Source of the DNA: Anaerolineales bacterium
GTDB lineage: Bacteria > Chloroflexota > Anaerolineae > Anaerolineales > Villigracilaceae
Assembly (NCBI GenBank): GCA_016927315.1
Contig: JAFGMV010000089.1
Location: forward strand, 1-61,160
Length of the DNA stretch: 61,160 nucleotides
Direction of reading: 5' to 3'
In this document: positions 1 to 7,760 of the stretch, piece after piece
How positions within the stretch are numbered: the first letter of the stretch is position 1
Layout: each line of letters starts with the position of its first letter
Made by a program: the position numbers and the translations under genes
Notes under the pieces: model-generated
Told to the model about the DNA's origin: nothing
Database searches by the model: none
Seen by the model: only the letters and a program-made list of their open reading frames with translations

Positions 1-447
1 CATGAGCTTAACTTCATTCGATGAGCACACCTTCCATATTTGTTCTCAATGTGTCGCACTGTGTCCTTATGGTGATCCAAAATAGGATTTACACCCGACA
101 CCGGCTCTCGCCCCCTGCGGGGATCCTTCGCGACGGACAGGGCTGCGCCTGGGAGTCTGCGGCGCTTTTCGACTAATGGCGCGACACTTCAAACAAGTCT
201 CGCCCGTCTGCCCTGCCGCTCAAGCCGCCCGTTGGCACACTCCATGAAGAATAAGCGTTTGAAAAATCCCGCAAAATCACGAAGTTGTCAAGAAATTAAG
301 TGCATTCATTCGAGAGCAACTTCAAAACACGTAGAGTCTTGCAAGCCAAAGGCGTGCTAACAAAGCGTACGCCGGTCTCGTGTGCTTCACAACGCCAGGC
401 TGAGTTGGTTCTGGCCTTTGGGAATACCGCTATAAAGGAAATTAGAA
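1..447. other. Non-coding stretch, no supported gene
   Basis: I find no convincing coding region. The DNA is richer in G+C around 90-240 and contains several short self-complementary stretches. A TAACAAAGCG string near 357 recalls the conserved edge of some integron-type recombination sites, but the full seven-base core (RYYYAAC) is not matched, so this is only a resemblance. A TATAAA at 431-436, twelve bases before the lipoprotein ATG, may be the -10 of that gene; no good -35 is visible. Confidence 0.4.
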
Positions 448-840
448 ATGAGAATAAGCACTTTTTCAAAGAGCCTCTTATTAGGTTCTATTGTATTGGG
501 TTCTATTGTATTGCTTACAACTGGTTGTCATCCATCCGATCCAAAATTCCCGACTGGGGATTACATAGATACCGAGGGAAATCTGACCAGTTTCCATAGT
601 GATGGACAAATGTGGATCAGAAACCTGAATACCGGGGAAATCCTGGCTACACACAGCAAATATTCGGTGGACGGAGACACCATAACATTCGCCAGCATAG
701 AACTATGCCCGCAGGGCGATGGGGTGTATAAGTGGACTCAGGATGGAGATCGACTGCTGTTCGAGTTAATCGAGGATCAATGTGATTTTCGTATATGGAA
801 ATTATCTCTCGAAATAACTCGCTACAAATATGGCGAGTAA
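448..840 (+). CDS. Small predicted lipoprotein of unknown function
   Basis: 130 residues. The N-terminus is a lipoprotein signal: basic start, a hydrophobic run of about 15 residues and the lipobox LTTGC with the acylated cysteine at about residue 27. The mature part is a small, probably beta-rich domain with charged and aromatic residues (WIRNL, YKWTQDGDRLLFEL) and two further cysteines that could form a disulfide. I do not recognise the family with certainty; such domains are common in Chloroflexota lipoproteins. An AAGGAA sequence lies about eight bases before the ATG. The gene stands alone, with long non-coding DNA on both sides. Role unknown; expected location is the outer face of the membrane. 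Confidence 0.7.
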   Translation: MRISTFSKSLLLGSIVLGSIVLLTTGCHPSDPKFPTGDYIDTEGNLTSFHSDGQMWIRNLNTGEILATHSKYSVDGDTITFASIELCPQGDGVYKWTQDGDRLLFELIEDQCDFRIWKLSLEITRYKYGE

Positions 841-891
841 TCCTTATCTCGCAGACAGGAATCAATGAAGCTGCCAAACTAAGCAATCAGG

Positions 892-923
892 ACCTCTCCT
901 GGCCGTCTCCGGCCAGGGGAGGT
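892..923 (+). terminator. Strong hairpin downstream of the lipoprotein gene
   Basis: A 13-bp inverted repeat (arms 892-904 and 911-923, one G-U pair) with a six-base loop. It is GC-rich and lies 52 bases after the lipoprotein stop. There is no T-run after it, so it may stabilise the 3' end or act as a weak or Rho-assisted terminator rather than a classical intrinsic one. Confidence 0.5.
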
Positions 924-959
924 GTTGCAAATTAGCAAAAACAATAGACGTTAACACTC

Positions 960-1390
960 CAAACCTGGCAGGCGGGACTTTATCCCGTTTGAGTTATACA
1001 GGGATGCATGCTAGAGAGAATGGTAAATTGAAAACCCTTCAAAACGCAAGGCGCCAACCAATCCGGTCGAGACAGCAGCAAGCAACACAGGTCGAACTCA
1101 CCATCTTTACAGATCGTGAGTTCGCGATCAAGCCTCTGCCAGAAGGGCCGCAGGAAGATTGAAGCGTCTGTGATTTCCACCCAATCAGTTTACCCGCCTC
1201 TGCCAACAGGTCGGCTATTTTCTCAATAGAGGAGGACCGAGTCCAATCCGTTCGAGAGAGTCCCGAAAAGTTTCTATCAGACCCCCTACCGGGCGAGCAG
1301 CCTTCGGGATGCCGCTCCGAGGATACCATCGCTGCAATAAAATCTACACCCTTTTTGTGCACCCGGGAATTTTGATGTGGTGATTCCTGA
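960..1390. other. Intergenic stretch with strong local hairpins, no supported gene
   Basis: No reading frame here looks like a real protein: minus-strand frames are open for 60-107 codons but have atypical composition and switch frame. The DNA has a 9-bp perfect stem at 1093-1101/1116-1124 extended by 4 bp across a C-C mismatch. A second hairpin at 1295-1317 is capped by a cUUCGg tetraloop. A 10-bp direct repeat, GCCTCTGCCA, occurs at 1132 and 1196. These could belong to a structured RNA, but I cannot assign it to a known class. Confidence 0.3.
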
Positions 1391-1407
1391 TTATTTACAA
1401 TGGACTA

Positions 1408-1416
1408 TGCTATAAT
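1408..1416 (+). promoter_or_regulatory. Extended -10 promoter element
   Basis: TGCTATAAT is a perfect extended -10 (TGnTATAAT). No good -35 lies 16-18 bases upstream, which is usual for extended -10 promoters. Transcription would start near 1423, at or next to the ATG at 1424, so the mRNA of the following gene may be leaderless. Confidence 0.6.
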
Positions 1417-1423
1417 GGAGCAT

Positions 1424-1888
1424 ATGATGGAAAATGAACCTGCTACACCGGAACAATCAGAAACCGAAGATACAACCACCAACAGAGGGACCGGTAAGAA
1501 CAATGACAACAAGAATATAATAACGCTGATTATTGTCGCTGTTGTTATTGTACTTTTGCTGGCCGGGTTGGTAACAGCGATCGTTGCGCTCAGTCAAAAT
1601 GCTGACGCGGCTGCAAAATGGCGCGACATCCTGATCATTGTTATGGCGCTCGAGTCCCTATTCATTGGTGCGGCGCTAATCATTCTCATCATCCAAATAG
1701 CCAGCCTGACCAATTTGCTGAAAAACGAAGTGCGCCCCATCCTCGATGCCGCCAGCGAAACCGTCAATACATTACGTGGAACTACCGAATTCTTAGGTGA
1801 AAATGTTGTTGAGCCAGTGATCAAACTTAATGGTTACCTGGCGGGTTTGCAACGTGTGATAGAATTAATAAAGATTAAAAGGATCTAA
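1424..1888 (+). CDS. Small two-helix membrane protein, upstream partner of the YtxH gene
   Basis: About 154 residues. An acidic, Thr/Glu/Asn-rich cytoplasmic start is followed by two strongly hydrophobic helices, roughly residues 30-58 and 70-100. The C-terminal helix of about 50 residues (ASETVNTLRG, FLGENVVEPV) resembles the tail of DUF948/YtxG-type proteins, where a membrane anchor carries an amphipathic helix. It sits 27 bases before a YtxH-domain gene; pairs of this kind are seen in other bacteria and tied to envelope or general stress, but the role is not known precisely. Start choice: the perfect -10 at 1411-1416 rules out the in-frame ATG at 1400. The ATG at 1424 fits a leaderless message, while the ATG at 1427 fits a GGAG site at 1417. 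Confidence 0.7.
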   Translation: MMENEPATPEQSETEDTTTNRGTGKNNDNKNIITLIIVAVVIVLLLAGLVTAIVALSQNADAAAKWRDILIIVMALESLFIGAALIILIIQIASLTNLLKNEVRPILDAASETVNTLRGTTEFLGENVVEPVIKLNGYLAGLQRVIELIKIKRI

Positions 1889-1915
1889 CAGACCATTTGG
1901 GAAAGGAGAAAGACT

Positions 1916-2281
1916 ATGTCTGATCGTGATGAATTTGGTGCTTTTTTAGTCGGTTTTATTGTTGGAGGCGTGACTGGTGCGATCGTTTCCCTTCTTTACG
2001 CCCCTCAATCCGGGCAGGAAACCCGTGCGTTGATCCGCGATAAGGGCATCGAGATAAGGGACAAGGCTGCCGCTACGACCGAAGAGGCAATTGCACGGGC
2101 TGAGGCAGCCGCGGCAGAAGCACGCGCCCGGGCAGAGGAACTCTCGGCAAAACTGCAGGAACGCGGCAAAGAAGTTGTTGCTTCCGCCAAAAAAGCTTCT
2201 GAAGATGTAATGGAATCGGCCAAAAAAGCCTCCCAAAATATTACAAAGCGCCCTGCAAAATCGGGGTCGTCAGAAGCATAA
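1916..2281 (+). CDS. YtxH domain protein
   Basis: 121 residues. It starts with one glycine-rich membrane helix (FLVGFIVGGVTGAIVSLLYAP, about residues 10-30) followed by the typical YtxH segment with P-x-SG-x-E-x-R. A long Ala/Glu/Lys/Arg helix then runs to the C-terminus and could form a coiled coil. YtxH family members are small membrane-anchored proteins linked to stress in Gram-positive bacteria; the molecular job is unknown. GGAGAAAG lies just upstream of the ATG. It is the second gene of a two-gene unit closed by a clear intrinsic terminator at 2301-2337. Confidence 0.88.
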   Translation: MSDRDEFGAFLVGFIVGGVTGAIVSLLYAPQSGQETRALIRDKGIEIRDKAAATTEEAIARAEAAAAEARARAEELSAKLQERGKEVVASAKKASEDVMESAKKASQNITKRPAKSGSSEA

Positions 2282-2300
2282 ACCTGCTTGATTGACGCTC

Positions 2301-2337
2301 AAGGGTTTGACCATGCGGGTCAAACCCTTATTTTATT
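2301..2337 (+). terminator. Intrinsic terminator after the YtxH gene
   Basis: Perfect 12-bp inverted repeat, arms 2301-2312 and 2318-2329, five-base loop, followed by ATTTTATT. It ends the YtxH unit 20 bases after the stop codon and lies just before the methyltransferase start at 2349. Confidence 0.9.
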
Positions 2338-2348
2338 AGCACAGGCGA

Positions 2349-3002
2349 ATGGGCTTTCTTCATTATTTTTTGCGCTTCTTCTTCAAATTACTTTACAATC
2401 AATTCGCCTGGACATACGACCTGGTTTCAGGGACAGTCTCGCTGGGGAAATGGACAACCTGGATCGAAACAGTAATTCCATATATCCAGGGAGACCGGAT
2501 TCTGGAATTGGGTCACGGACCCGGTTATCTGCAGTATGCACTGTATCCAAAAGATCTGGATGTTTTCGGGCTGGACCAATCTCTCCAAATGGGACAGTTG
2601 TCAGCCCAGAAACTAAAAAGGAGCGGCTGTGCGCACGCCAATCTCATCCAGGGCCGTACACAGGCGTTACCATTCCCCGATCAAATCTTCAGCACAGTTG
2701 CAGCCACATTCCCAACAAAATACTTCCTACATCCTCTGACATTACAGGAAGTCTACCGTACCCTGCAACCCGGAGGGCGATATGTCATTCTGCCGGTCGC
2801 CTGGCATATTGGACAGCACATCCCCGAACGTCTGGCAGCATGGCTTTTTAAAATCACATGCGAAGGCTCAGAAACGGTCGCGGCAGTAATCCGGGAGCAG
2901 ATTCAACAACCCTTCGAACAGGCCGGTTTTCATATTGAATTCACTGCCCAAGAAGTGAGGAACAGCCGGGTATTGATTGTGGTAGCCTCAAAAAACGACT
3001 AG
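2349..3002 (+). CDS. Class I SAM-dependent methyltransferase
   Basis: 217 residues. Motif I, ILELGHGPGYLQ (about residues 50-61), is the glycine-rich SAM-binding loop of Rossmann-fold methyltransferases. FGLDQS follows as the acidic end of the second strand, and a proline-rich LPFPDQ segment resembles the UbiE/COQ5 (Methyltransf_11) group. The EVYRTLQPGGRYVIL stretch is the usual post-motif region. The N-terminus is basic and aromatic, possibly contacting membrane. Substrate cannot be read from the sequence; lipid, quinone or small-molecule substrates are all possible. It follows a strong terminator, so it probably has its own promoter, and it converges with scpB. Confidence 0.85.
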   Translation: MGFLHYFLRFFFKLLYNQFAWTYDLVSGTVSLGKWTTWIETVIPYIQGDRILELGHGPGYLQYALYPKDLDVFGLDQSLQMGQLSAQKLKRSGCAHANLIQGRTQALPFPDQIFSTVAATFPTKYFLHPLTLQEVYRTLQPGGRYVILPVAWHIGQHIPERLAAWLFKITCEGSETVAAVIREQIQQPFEQAGFHIEFTAQEVRNSRVLIVVASKND

Positions 3003-3044
3003 CTATCATGAGAGCCGGTGCTGACTGCGGCAGGCCGGCAGGGA

Positions 3045-3611
3045 TTATCCTTTTAATGCGTCGGATAGTCCTGTTTGACTATCATTATCCTGCCGGTCCA
3101 AAGGAGGAAGGTCCAACAATGAATTCAGACCAAAGTGCTGCAGGAACTCCGGCGTCGTCGCGTAGAGAATCGGGCGTCCCGGGCTGTCTGCACGCCCGCC
3201 TTCCTGAATCAATCCCTTGTTCAGCAGGCTGCGCATTACGCCATCACTGTTGACCCCGCGGATGCTGTCAACCTGCGGACGCGTAACCGGCTGTTGGTAA
3301 GCGATGATTGCCAGGGCTTCCAGGGCCGCTCGACTCAGATGACTGGCGGCCTCTAGTCCTAAAAAATGTTCGATCAGTTCGGCCAGTTCTGGAGCAGTGG
3401 TTAACTGGACCCGCCCACCATGACGCTGCAGTTTTAAGCCGCGCCCGCTTAATATTTCATCCAACTCAAGCAAACCCTGTTCCACTTTTCCATTGGTCAC
3501 ACTCAAAGCCGCCGCAAGCTGGCTGATTGCCACCGGTTCTGCCGTTACAAACAAAAGCGCTTCCAGCTGCGCAGAAATTGAAAATGCTTCGGGATTTTGA
3601 TTTTCGCTCAT
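3045..3611 (-). CDS. scpB: Segregation and condensation protein B (ScpB)
   Basis: 188 residues, normal for ScpB. ScpB forms winged-helix dimers that bind ScpA and help the SMC complex compact and segregate chromosomes. The conserved core is visible: QLEALLFVTAEPVAISQLA at the start, LSRAALEALAIIAYQQPVTRPQVDSIRGV in the middle (the hallmark alanine/isoleucine-rich region) and the LYATTPEFLQHFGL segment near the end. The start at 3611 is chosen over an upstream in-frame codon because GAGGAG lies about ten bases before it. No scpA is adjacent in the window, which is unusual since the two are often neighbours. Confidence 0.93.
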   Translation of the reverse strand: MSENQNPEAFSISAQLEALLFVTAEPVAISQLAAALSVTNGKVEQGLLELDEILSGRGLKLQRHGGRVQLTTAPELAELIEHFLGLEAASHLSRAALEALAIIAYQQPVTRPQVDSIRGVNSDGVMRSLLNKGLIQEGGRADSPGRPILYATTPEFLQHFGLNSLLDLPPLDRQDNDSQTGLSDALKG

Positions 3612-3619
3612 GCTATAAT
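3611..3619 (+). promoter_or_regulatory. Extended -10 promoter for the lipoprotein gene at 3655
   Basis: Another perfect TGCTATAAT, overlapping the start codon of the divergent scpB gene. Expected transcription start is near 3626, giving a 5' leader of about 29 bases before the ATG at 3655. No standard -35 is visible. Confidence 0.6.
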
Positions 3620-3654
3620 TGCTCCTCGCAAACACTTATCTACGAGATGATCCT

Positions 3655-4230
3655 ATGAAGAAAATGAACAAACACAACCTGCTTTGGCTTATCACCATGA
3701 CGCTGCTATTCCTTACAATGGCTTGCACAATTTTCATTGGCGGTCCTGACTTCCCGGCCAGGAGTATTCCACTCTCGCCTGCGTCTGTTATTGAACTCCA
3801 GGATCAGGCAAAGAAAGCTGTCGAAGAAGGTGCGGAAACCGGGGAAGTCACCTTACGGGTCAGTGAGGTTCAACTGACATCCTTTATGGTGTACAAACTG
3901 GCAACCCACCCCGATCCACCGATCACCAATCCGCAAGTTTATTTACAGAATAACCGGATGGAGATTTATGGGAAAGTAACCCAGGGATTATTTACGGCGA
4001 ATGCAAAAATCTCGGTTGAAATCAATGTTTCTGAAAACGGGCAACCCGTCATCGAAATTGCATCGGCTGATTTTGGGCCGTTTCCAGTTCCCGACAGTAT
4101 CAAGGAACTGATTTCAAACACCATCAAAGAAGCTTACACCGGCTCACTTGGACCAATCGCAACCGGTTTTCGAATTGAAAACATCACAATTGCAGATGGT
4201 CTCATGACAATAACCGGCCGTATAAAATAA
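3655..4230 (+). CDS. Predicted lipoprotein, single domain, unknown function
   Basis: 191 residues. Signal peptide with lipobox LTMAC, acylated cysteine at about residue 24. The mature domain has amphipathic strands and a segment (VTLRVSEVQLTSFMVYKL) reminiscent of LolA/LppX-like or arcane lipid-binding folds, but I cannot name a family. It starts downstream of the extended -10 at 3614, which excludes a longer in-frame version beginning at 3619. It is directly followed by another lipoprotein gene in the same direction, and both may be transcribed together. Expected to be anchored on the outer face of the membrane. Confidence 0.72.
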   Translation: MKKMNKHNLLWLITMTLLFLTMACTIFIGGPDFPARSIPLSPASVIELQDQAKKAVEEGAETGEVTLRVSEVQLTSFMVYKLATHPDPPITNPQVYLQNNRMEIYGKVTQGLFTANAKISVEINVSENGQPVIEIASADFGPFPVPDSIKELISNTIKEAYTGSLGPIATGFRIENITIADGLMTITGRIK

Positions 4231-4276
4231 GCGCCCTGCATTATACCAAGTATTCGATAATCACATAAAACCTGCC

Positions 4277-5896
4277 ATGACCCAATTTCCACCCATCAAC
4301 TCCAGCCGCAAACTCCCTGTCCTCTTCCTCATATTTACCTTTCTGCTTGCCATGACAGCTGCCTGTCAACTACCGGGACTCTCCCACGGGAAAATCAACG
4401 TAACAATTCAGGTTAACGGCAGTGAGCGACAAGCAACGCTCGAGGCAGGCAGCACAGTTGCAGACGCCCTTAGCCAGCTCGGGATAACACCGGACAAACT
4501 CGACAAGAGCACCCCGCCAATGTACACGGTTCTCACTGACGGGGATCGGGTCGAATATATCCACGTTGAAGAAGTATTTAAAACGGAAGAAGTCGTCATC
4601 CCTTATGAACAACAATTCGTTCGCAACGAATCCCTTCCGGAAGGAGAAACACGCCTGATCCAATCCGGTTCAAATGGGTTGGAAGAGATAACATATCGCA
4701 TCGTATCAGAGAATGGTGAAGAGGTTAGCAAATCTATCGTCAAAACCATCATCCTGGTTGAGTCTATTCCTGAGATACTAATGGTTGGAGCGCAATCCTC
4801 TTTCGCACCAATCCCAATTCCCGGAACGATAGCTTACCTGGCCGGCGGTAATGCCTGGTTGATGACTGGAACAACTGCAAATCGCCGCATCATCGTCTCG
4901 TCTGGCGATCTTGACGGACGTATCTTTTCGTTGTCTTACGACAGGAAGTGGCTGCTTTTCAGTCGAAAATCGACCAAGTCACCGGACCAAGAGATCAATA
5001 CTTTATGGGTTATCAATATCGCCAATGAATTTACCAAACCACAAGACCTGAAAGCACCAAACGTGGTTCACTTCGCGGATTTCAAACCGGGCAATAACAC
5101 CGAGATCTATTATTCAACCGTAGAACCGCGTGCACAGGCGCCAGGCTGGCAGGCAAACAACGACCTCCAGAAAGTAATCTTTGGATTAGGCTGGGTTGGC
5201 GATCACAAAAAAATCCTCGATCCGAATTCCGGCGGTGTCTATGGATGGTGGGGCACAAATTTTGCCTGGTCTCAAAACGGGCGCCTGGCATATACCCGTC
5301 CTGATGGTTTCGGGATCGTGGACATTGATGGTGGTTACCTGAAACCGCTCCTGGAGATCACACCGCTTCAAACGCAAAGCGATTGGGCCTGGATACCCGG
5401 ACTGACCTGGGGAGCAGATGAACAGAGCATTTATTTTGTTTCGCATGCGCCGCCGTCTAACCTGATTAATCAGGAGGTTTCCCCAAATTTTGATCTCTGT
5501 GCGACATTGCTGGCAAACAACACCACAATAACCATGAGTGAACAGACGGGTATGTTTGCTTATCCGGCAGCTTCTGCATTACGTCTGGGCGGCAAAGAAA
5601 ATTACTATCAGGTTGCTTATTTACAGGCCATCTTCCCCATCCAGAGTGAAACCAGCCGCTATCGTTTATTTGTCATGGACCGTGATGGTTCCGACCGCAG
5701 GGTCATCTTTCCACCGGATGACACACCAGGCATGGAACCGCAGCGCCCCGTTTGGGCGCCTGATCCAATCGATGGCCAAAACGGTGATTTTATGGCGGTT
5801 ACATACCAGGGCAACCTGTGGTTAATCGATTCGGGCAGCGGACAATCATTTCAAATCACTGGAGATGGGCTGATCAGCCGCATAGATTGGAAATAA
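4277..5896 (+). CDS. Lipoprotein with G5 domain and beta-propeller-like region
   Basis: 539 residues. Lipobox TAAC with cysteine at about residue 30. Next comes a ubiquitin-like DUF348-type domain (ITIQV-like strand, GSTVADALSQLGI, GDRVEY, residues about 40-100). A G5 domain follows (EEVVIPYEQQ, EGETRLIQSGSNG, EEITYRI, residues about 100-165). Both domains are known from cell-wall and resuscitation-factor proteins, where G5 may bind N-acetylglucosamine. The remaining 370 residues contain repeated strands with TolB/WD40-like signatures (SYDRKWLLFSRK, FAWSQNGRLAYTRPDG, LFVMDRDGSDRRVIF), suggesting a propeller. The combination of a wall-type module with a propeller on one lipoprotein is uncommon. 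Function unknown; probably an envelope binding or sensing protein. Confidence 0.8.
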   Translation: MTQFPPINSSRKLPVLFLIFTFLLAMTAACQLPGLSHGKINVTIQVNGSERQATLEAGSTVADALSQLGITPDKLDKSTPPMYTVLTDGDRVEYIHVEEVFKTEEVVIPYEQQFVRNESLPEGETRLIQSGSNGLEEITYRIVSENGEEVSKSIVKTIILVESIPEILMVGAQSSFAPIPIPGTIAYLAGGNAWLMTGTTANRRIIVSSGDLDGRIFSLSYDRKWLLFSRKSTKSPDQEINTLWVINIANEFTKPQDLKAPNVVHFADFKPGNNTEIYYSTVEPRAQAPGWQANNDLQKVIFGLGWVGDHKKILDPNSGGVYGWWGTNFAWSQNGRLAYTRPDGFGIVDIDGGYLKPLLEITPLQTQSDWAWIPGLTWGADEQSIYFVSHAPPSNLINQEVSPNFDLCATLLANNTTITMSEQTGMFAYPAASALRLGGKENYYQVAYLQAIFPIQSETSRYRLFVMDRDGSDRRVIFPPDDTPGMEPQRPVWAPDPIDGQNGDFMAVTYQGNLWLIDSGSGQSFQITGDGLISRIDWK

Positions 5897-5898
5897 AA

Positions 5899-5928
5899 TT
5901 GTGGCTACCCCTCCGTTCAAAATATAAA
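5899..5928 (+). promoter_or_regulatory. Probable sigma-70 promoter of the 5942-13345 unit
   Basis: TTGTGG at 5899-5904 and TATAAA at 5923-5928 with an 18-base spacer. Expected transcription start is about 5935, only a few bases before the ATG at 5942. Confidence 0.5.
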
Positions 5929-5941
5929 GTCTAGAGGTTAC

Positions 5942-6901
5942 ATGCGCATTCTCATTACCGGAGCAGCCGGTTTTCTCGGCTCCCATCTCTGCAGACGACT
6001 GCTCTCTGAAGACCATGAAATTATCGGGATGGACAACTTCGTCACGGGCAAGCCAGACAACCTTGTCGAATTGTCTGGCCACAAGAATTTCTCATTCTAT
6101 AAACACGATGTTTCCAACTACATCTTTGTCCCCGGAAACATTGATGGTGTTTTGCATTTCGCTTCACCAGCCAGCCCCAATCCCGAATCACCAACCGGGT
6201 ATTTCAATCTCCCAATACAAACCATGAAAGCTGGAGCGTTGGGGACTCACAACACGCTGGGGATCGCCAAAGATCAGCACGCAAAATTCCTTTTGGCATC
6301 AACCAGTGAAATTTACGGCGACCCGCAGGTGCATCCACAGACGGAAGACTATGCCGGCTATGTCGACCCGGTTGGTAAGCGTGCGGTCTACGATGAAGCC
6401 AAACGCTTTGCCGAATCGCTGACAATGGCATATTACAGGACCCACGAGGTTGACACTCGCATTGTACGTATCTTCAACACCTATGGGCCAAATATGGATC
6501 TGGAAGACGGGCGAGCTCTCCCCAATTTTCTTAAACAGGCTTTGCTCGGACAACCCCTGACCGTCTATGGAGAAGGGAACCAGACCCGATCATTTTGCTT
6601 TGTTGATGACCTGATTGATGGCATCGTCAGGCTGCTTTATTCTGACGAACATATGCCTGTCAATATAGGCAATCCGGATGAAATGACTGTCCTTGAATTT
6701 GCAGAAACCATTAATCGCATAGTTGGCAGCAGCGCTGGTGTGACTTTTCTACCCAATCAGCGGAGTGTACGCGACCCTCAAAAGCGCCAACCAGACATTA
6801 CCCGCGCCCGGACTATCTTAGGATGGGAACCCAAAATAAGCCTCGAAGAGGGTATCCAAAAGACCATACCTTATTTTAAAAAGAAATTGAATATTGAATA
6901 A
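5942..6901 (+). CDS. UDP-glucuronate decarboxylase-like NAD-dependent epimerase/dehydratase
   Basis: 319 residues, extended SDR family. The NAD-binding glycine motif GAAGFLG is at residues 7-13 and the second-strand end MDNFVTG matches UDP-sugar enzymes. The catalytic triad is visible: TSEIYGD (Thr/Ser region) and YDEAK (Tyr-x3-Lys). The arrangement [18 protein letters not shown] closely matches UDP-xylose synthases (UDP-glucuronate decarboxylase), which turn UDP-glucuronate into UDP-xylose, and [10 protein letters not shown] and the RSFCFVDDL segment are also typical. It begins a nine-gene unit with GtrA and a GT39-like glycosyltransferase, which fits a role in surface sugar synthesis. A related epimerase activity cannot be excluded. 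Confidence 0.88.
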   Translation: MRILITGAAGFLGSHLCRRLLSEDHEIIGMDNFVTGKPDNLVELSGHKNFSFYKHDVSNYIFVPGNIDGVLHFASPASPNPESPTGYFNLPIQTMKAGALGTHNTLGIAKDQHAKFLLASTSEIYGDPQVHPQTEDYAGYVDPVGKRAVYDEAKRFAESLTMAYYRTHEVDTRIVRIFNTYGPNMDLEDGRALPNFLKQALLGQPLTVYGEGNQTRSFCFVDDLIDGIVRLLYSDEHMPVNIGNPDEMTVLEFAETINRIVGSSAGVTFLPNQRSVRDPQKRQPDITRARTILGWEPKISLEEGIQKTIPYFKKKLNIE

Positions 6902-6906
6902 CAATC

Positions 6907-7365
6907 ATGTATGCAGTCATCACTGATCCAACAGAACGAACTCGATTTACCAAATTCCTGGCGGTTGGCGCCATTGGAGCTGCAATTGATTTCGGAGTTA
7001 TGAATATATTAACCCAACTCCTTAAAATGCCGCTGGTGTCCGCCGGAACGATATCCTTTCTTTGCGCAGTGCTCAGTAACTTTATCTGGAATCGCTATTG
7101 GGTCTACCCGGATTCCCGCTCCCGCCCATTGGGACGACAACTGCTAATGTTTTTCATTGTCAACACAGCTGGTGTGGCTATCCGCATTCCGATCTTAAAG
7201 TTTGGTGAACCACCTGCCCAGTATTTCTTTAACCGGATTCAAATAAAGCAATTCCCCGCTGAATTCCTGGCAAAAAATGCGGTCCTGGCGATTGCAGTTG
7301 GCATCGTCCTGCTGTGGAATTTTTTCGTAAACCGTTATTGGACGTATAATGATGTTGACAACTAA
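6907..7365 (+). CDS. GtrA family membrane protein
   Basis: 152 residues with four predicted membrane helices. The family pattern is clear: FTKFLAVGAIGAAIDFGVM at the start, a loop ending in SNFIWNRYWVYPD, and the matching closing motif LLWNFFVNRYWTY near the C-terminus. GtrA proteins are thought to move polyprenyl-linked sugars across the membrane or assist glycosyltransferases. It starts five bases after the epimerase stop, and a GT39-like gene is in the same unit, supporting a role in envelope glycan or glycolipid decoration. Confidence 0.88.
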   Translation: MYAVITDPTERTRFTKFLAVGAIGAAIDFGVMNILTQLLKMPLVSAGTISFLCAVLSNFIWNRYWVYPDSRSRPLGRQLLMFFIVNTAGVAIRIPILKFGEPPAQYFFNRIQIKQFPAEFLAKNAVLAIAVGIVLLWNFFVNRYWTYNDVDN

Positions 7366-7378
7366 GATGGAGTGCAGC

Positions 7379-7759
7379 ATGGATACTCAGCCACGTAAAA
7401 TCATACCGATATACAGTACCAGAGGAGACGTGGAGGCATTTCTTTCATACCCGTACCTGTATAATACCCTTTGCGAATGGATCGGTTGGGTAACCCCCCA
7501 AAGAGATGTTTATTCGGTGCTGGGGCATTATGTCGGGTACCTGACAAACGATCCGCGTATCTTGAGAAAACGCTGGACGAGCCATCTAAAATCCGGAAAA
7601 AAGCCGCCGCCGCCGCCGCCCAAGATCAACCACCCGGTCACGGTCCCATTACCTCCCATGATGCCCGACCTTCAGTTCAACACGATCGACATACTTCAGG
7701 ATGAACCAGACCGATTGCACACGTTGGACAGCGGAAGATTAAAGGAAGATATGGATTGA
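7379..7759 (+). CDS. Small conserved-looking protein with proline stretch, unknown function
   Basis: 126 residues, soluble. The N-terminal half has a compact domain with the segment RDVYSVLGHYVGYLTND followed by basic RILRKR, reminiscent of short PRC-barrel-like or Chloroflexota-specific folds, but I cannot assign it. Then comes a run of six prolines (KKPPPPPPK) encoded by a near-perfect CCG/GCC repeat at about 7603-7620, and a C-terminal region rich in Pro, Met and Asp. Start: ATG at 7379, preceded by GGAG at spacing six; an upstream ATG at 7367 would overlap that site. It is embedded in the operon between gtrA and a thioesterase. Confidence 0.65.
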   Translation: MDTQPRKIIPIYSTRGDVEAFLSYPYLYNTLCEWIGWVTPQRDVYSVLGHYVGYLTNDPRILRKRWTSHLKSGKKPPPPPPKINHPVTVPLPPMMPDLQFNTIDILQDEPDRLHTLDSGRLKEDMD

Positions 7760-7760
7760 G

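Noticed and set aside
1039-1362. Minus-strand open frame of 107 codons, with an overlapping 66-codon frame at 980-1180
   Set aside because: Composition is unlike a real protein (many Cys, Arg and Ser), no ribosome site precedes the starts, and there is a stop immediately upstream of the shorter frame. Hairpins explain the region as well.
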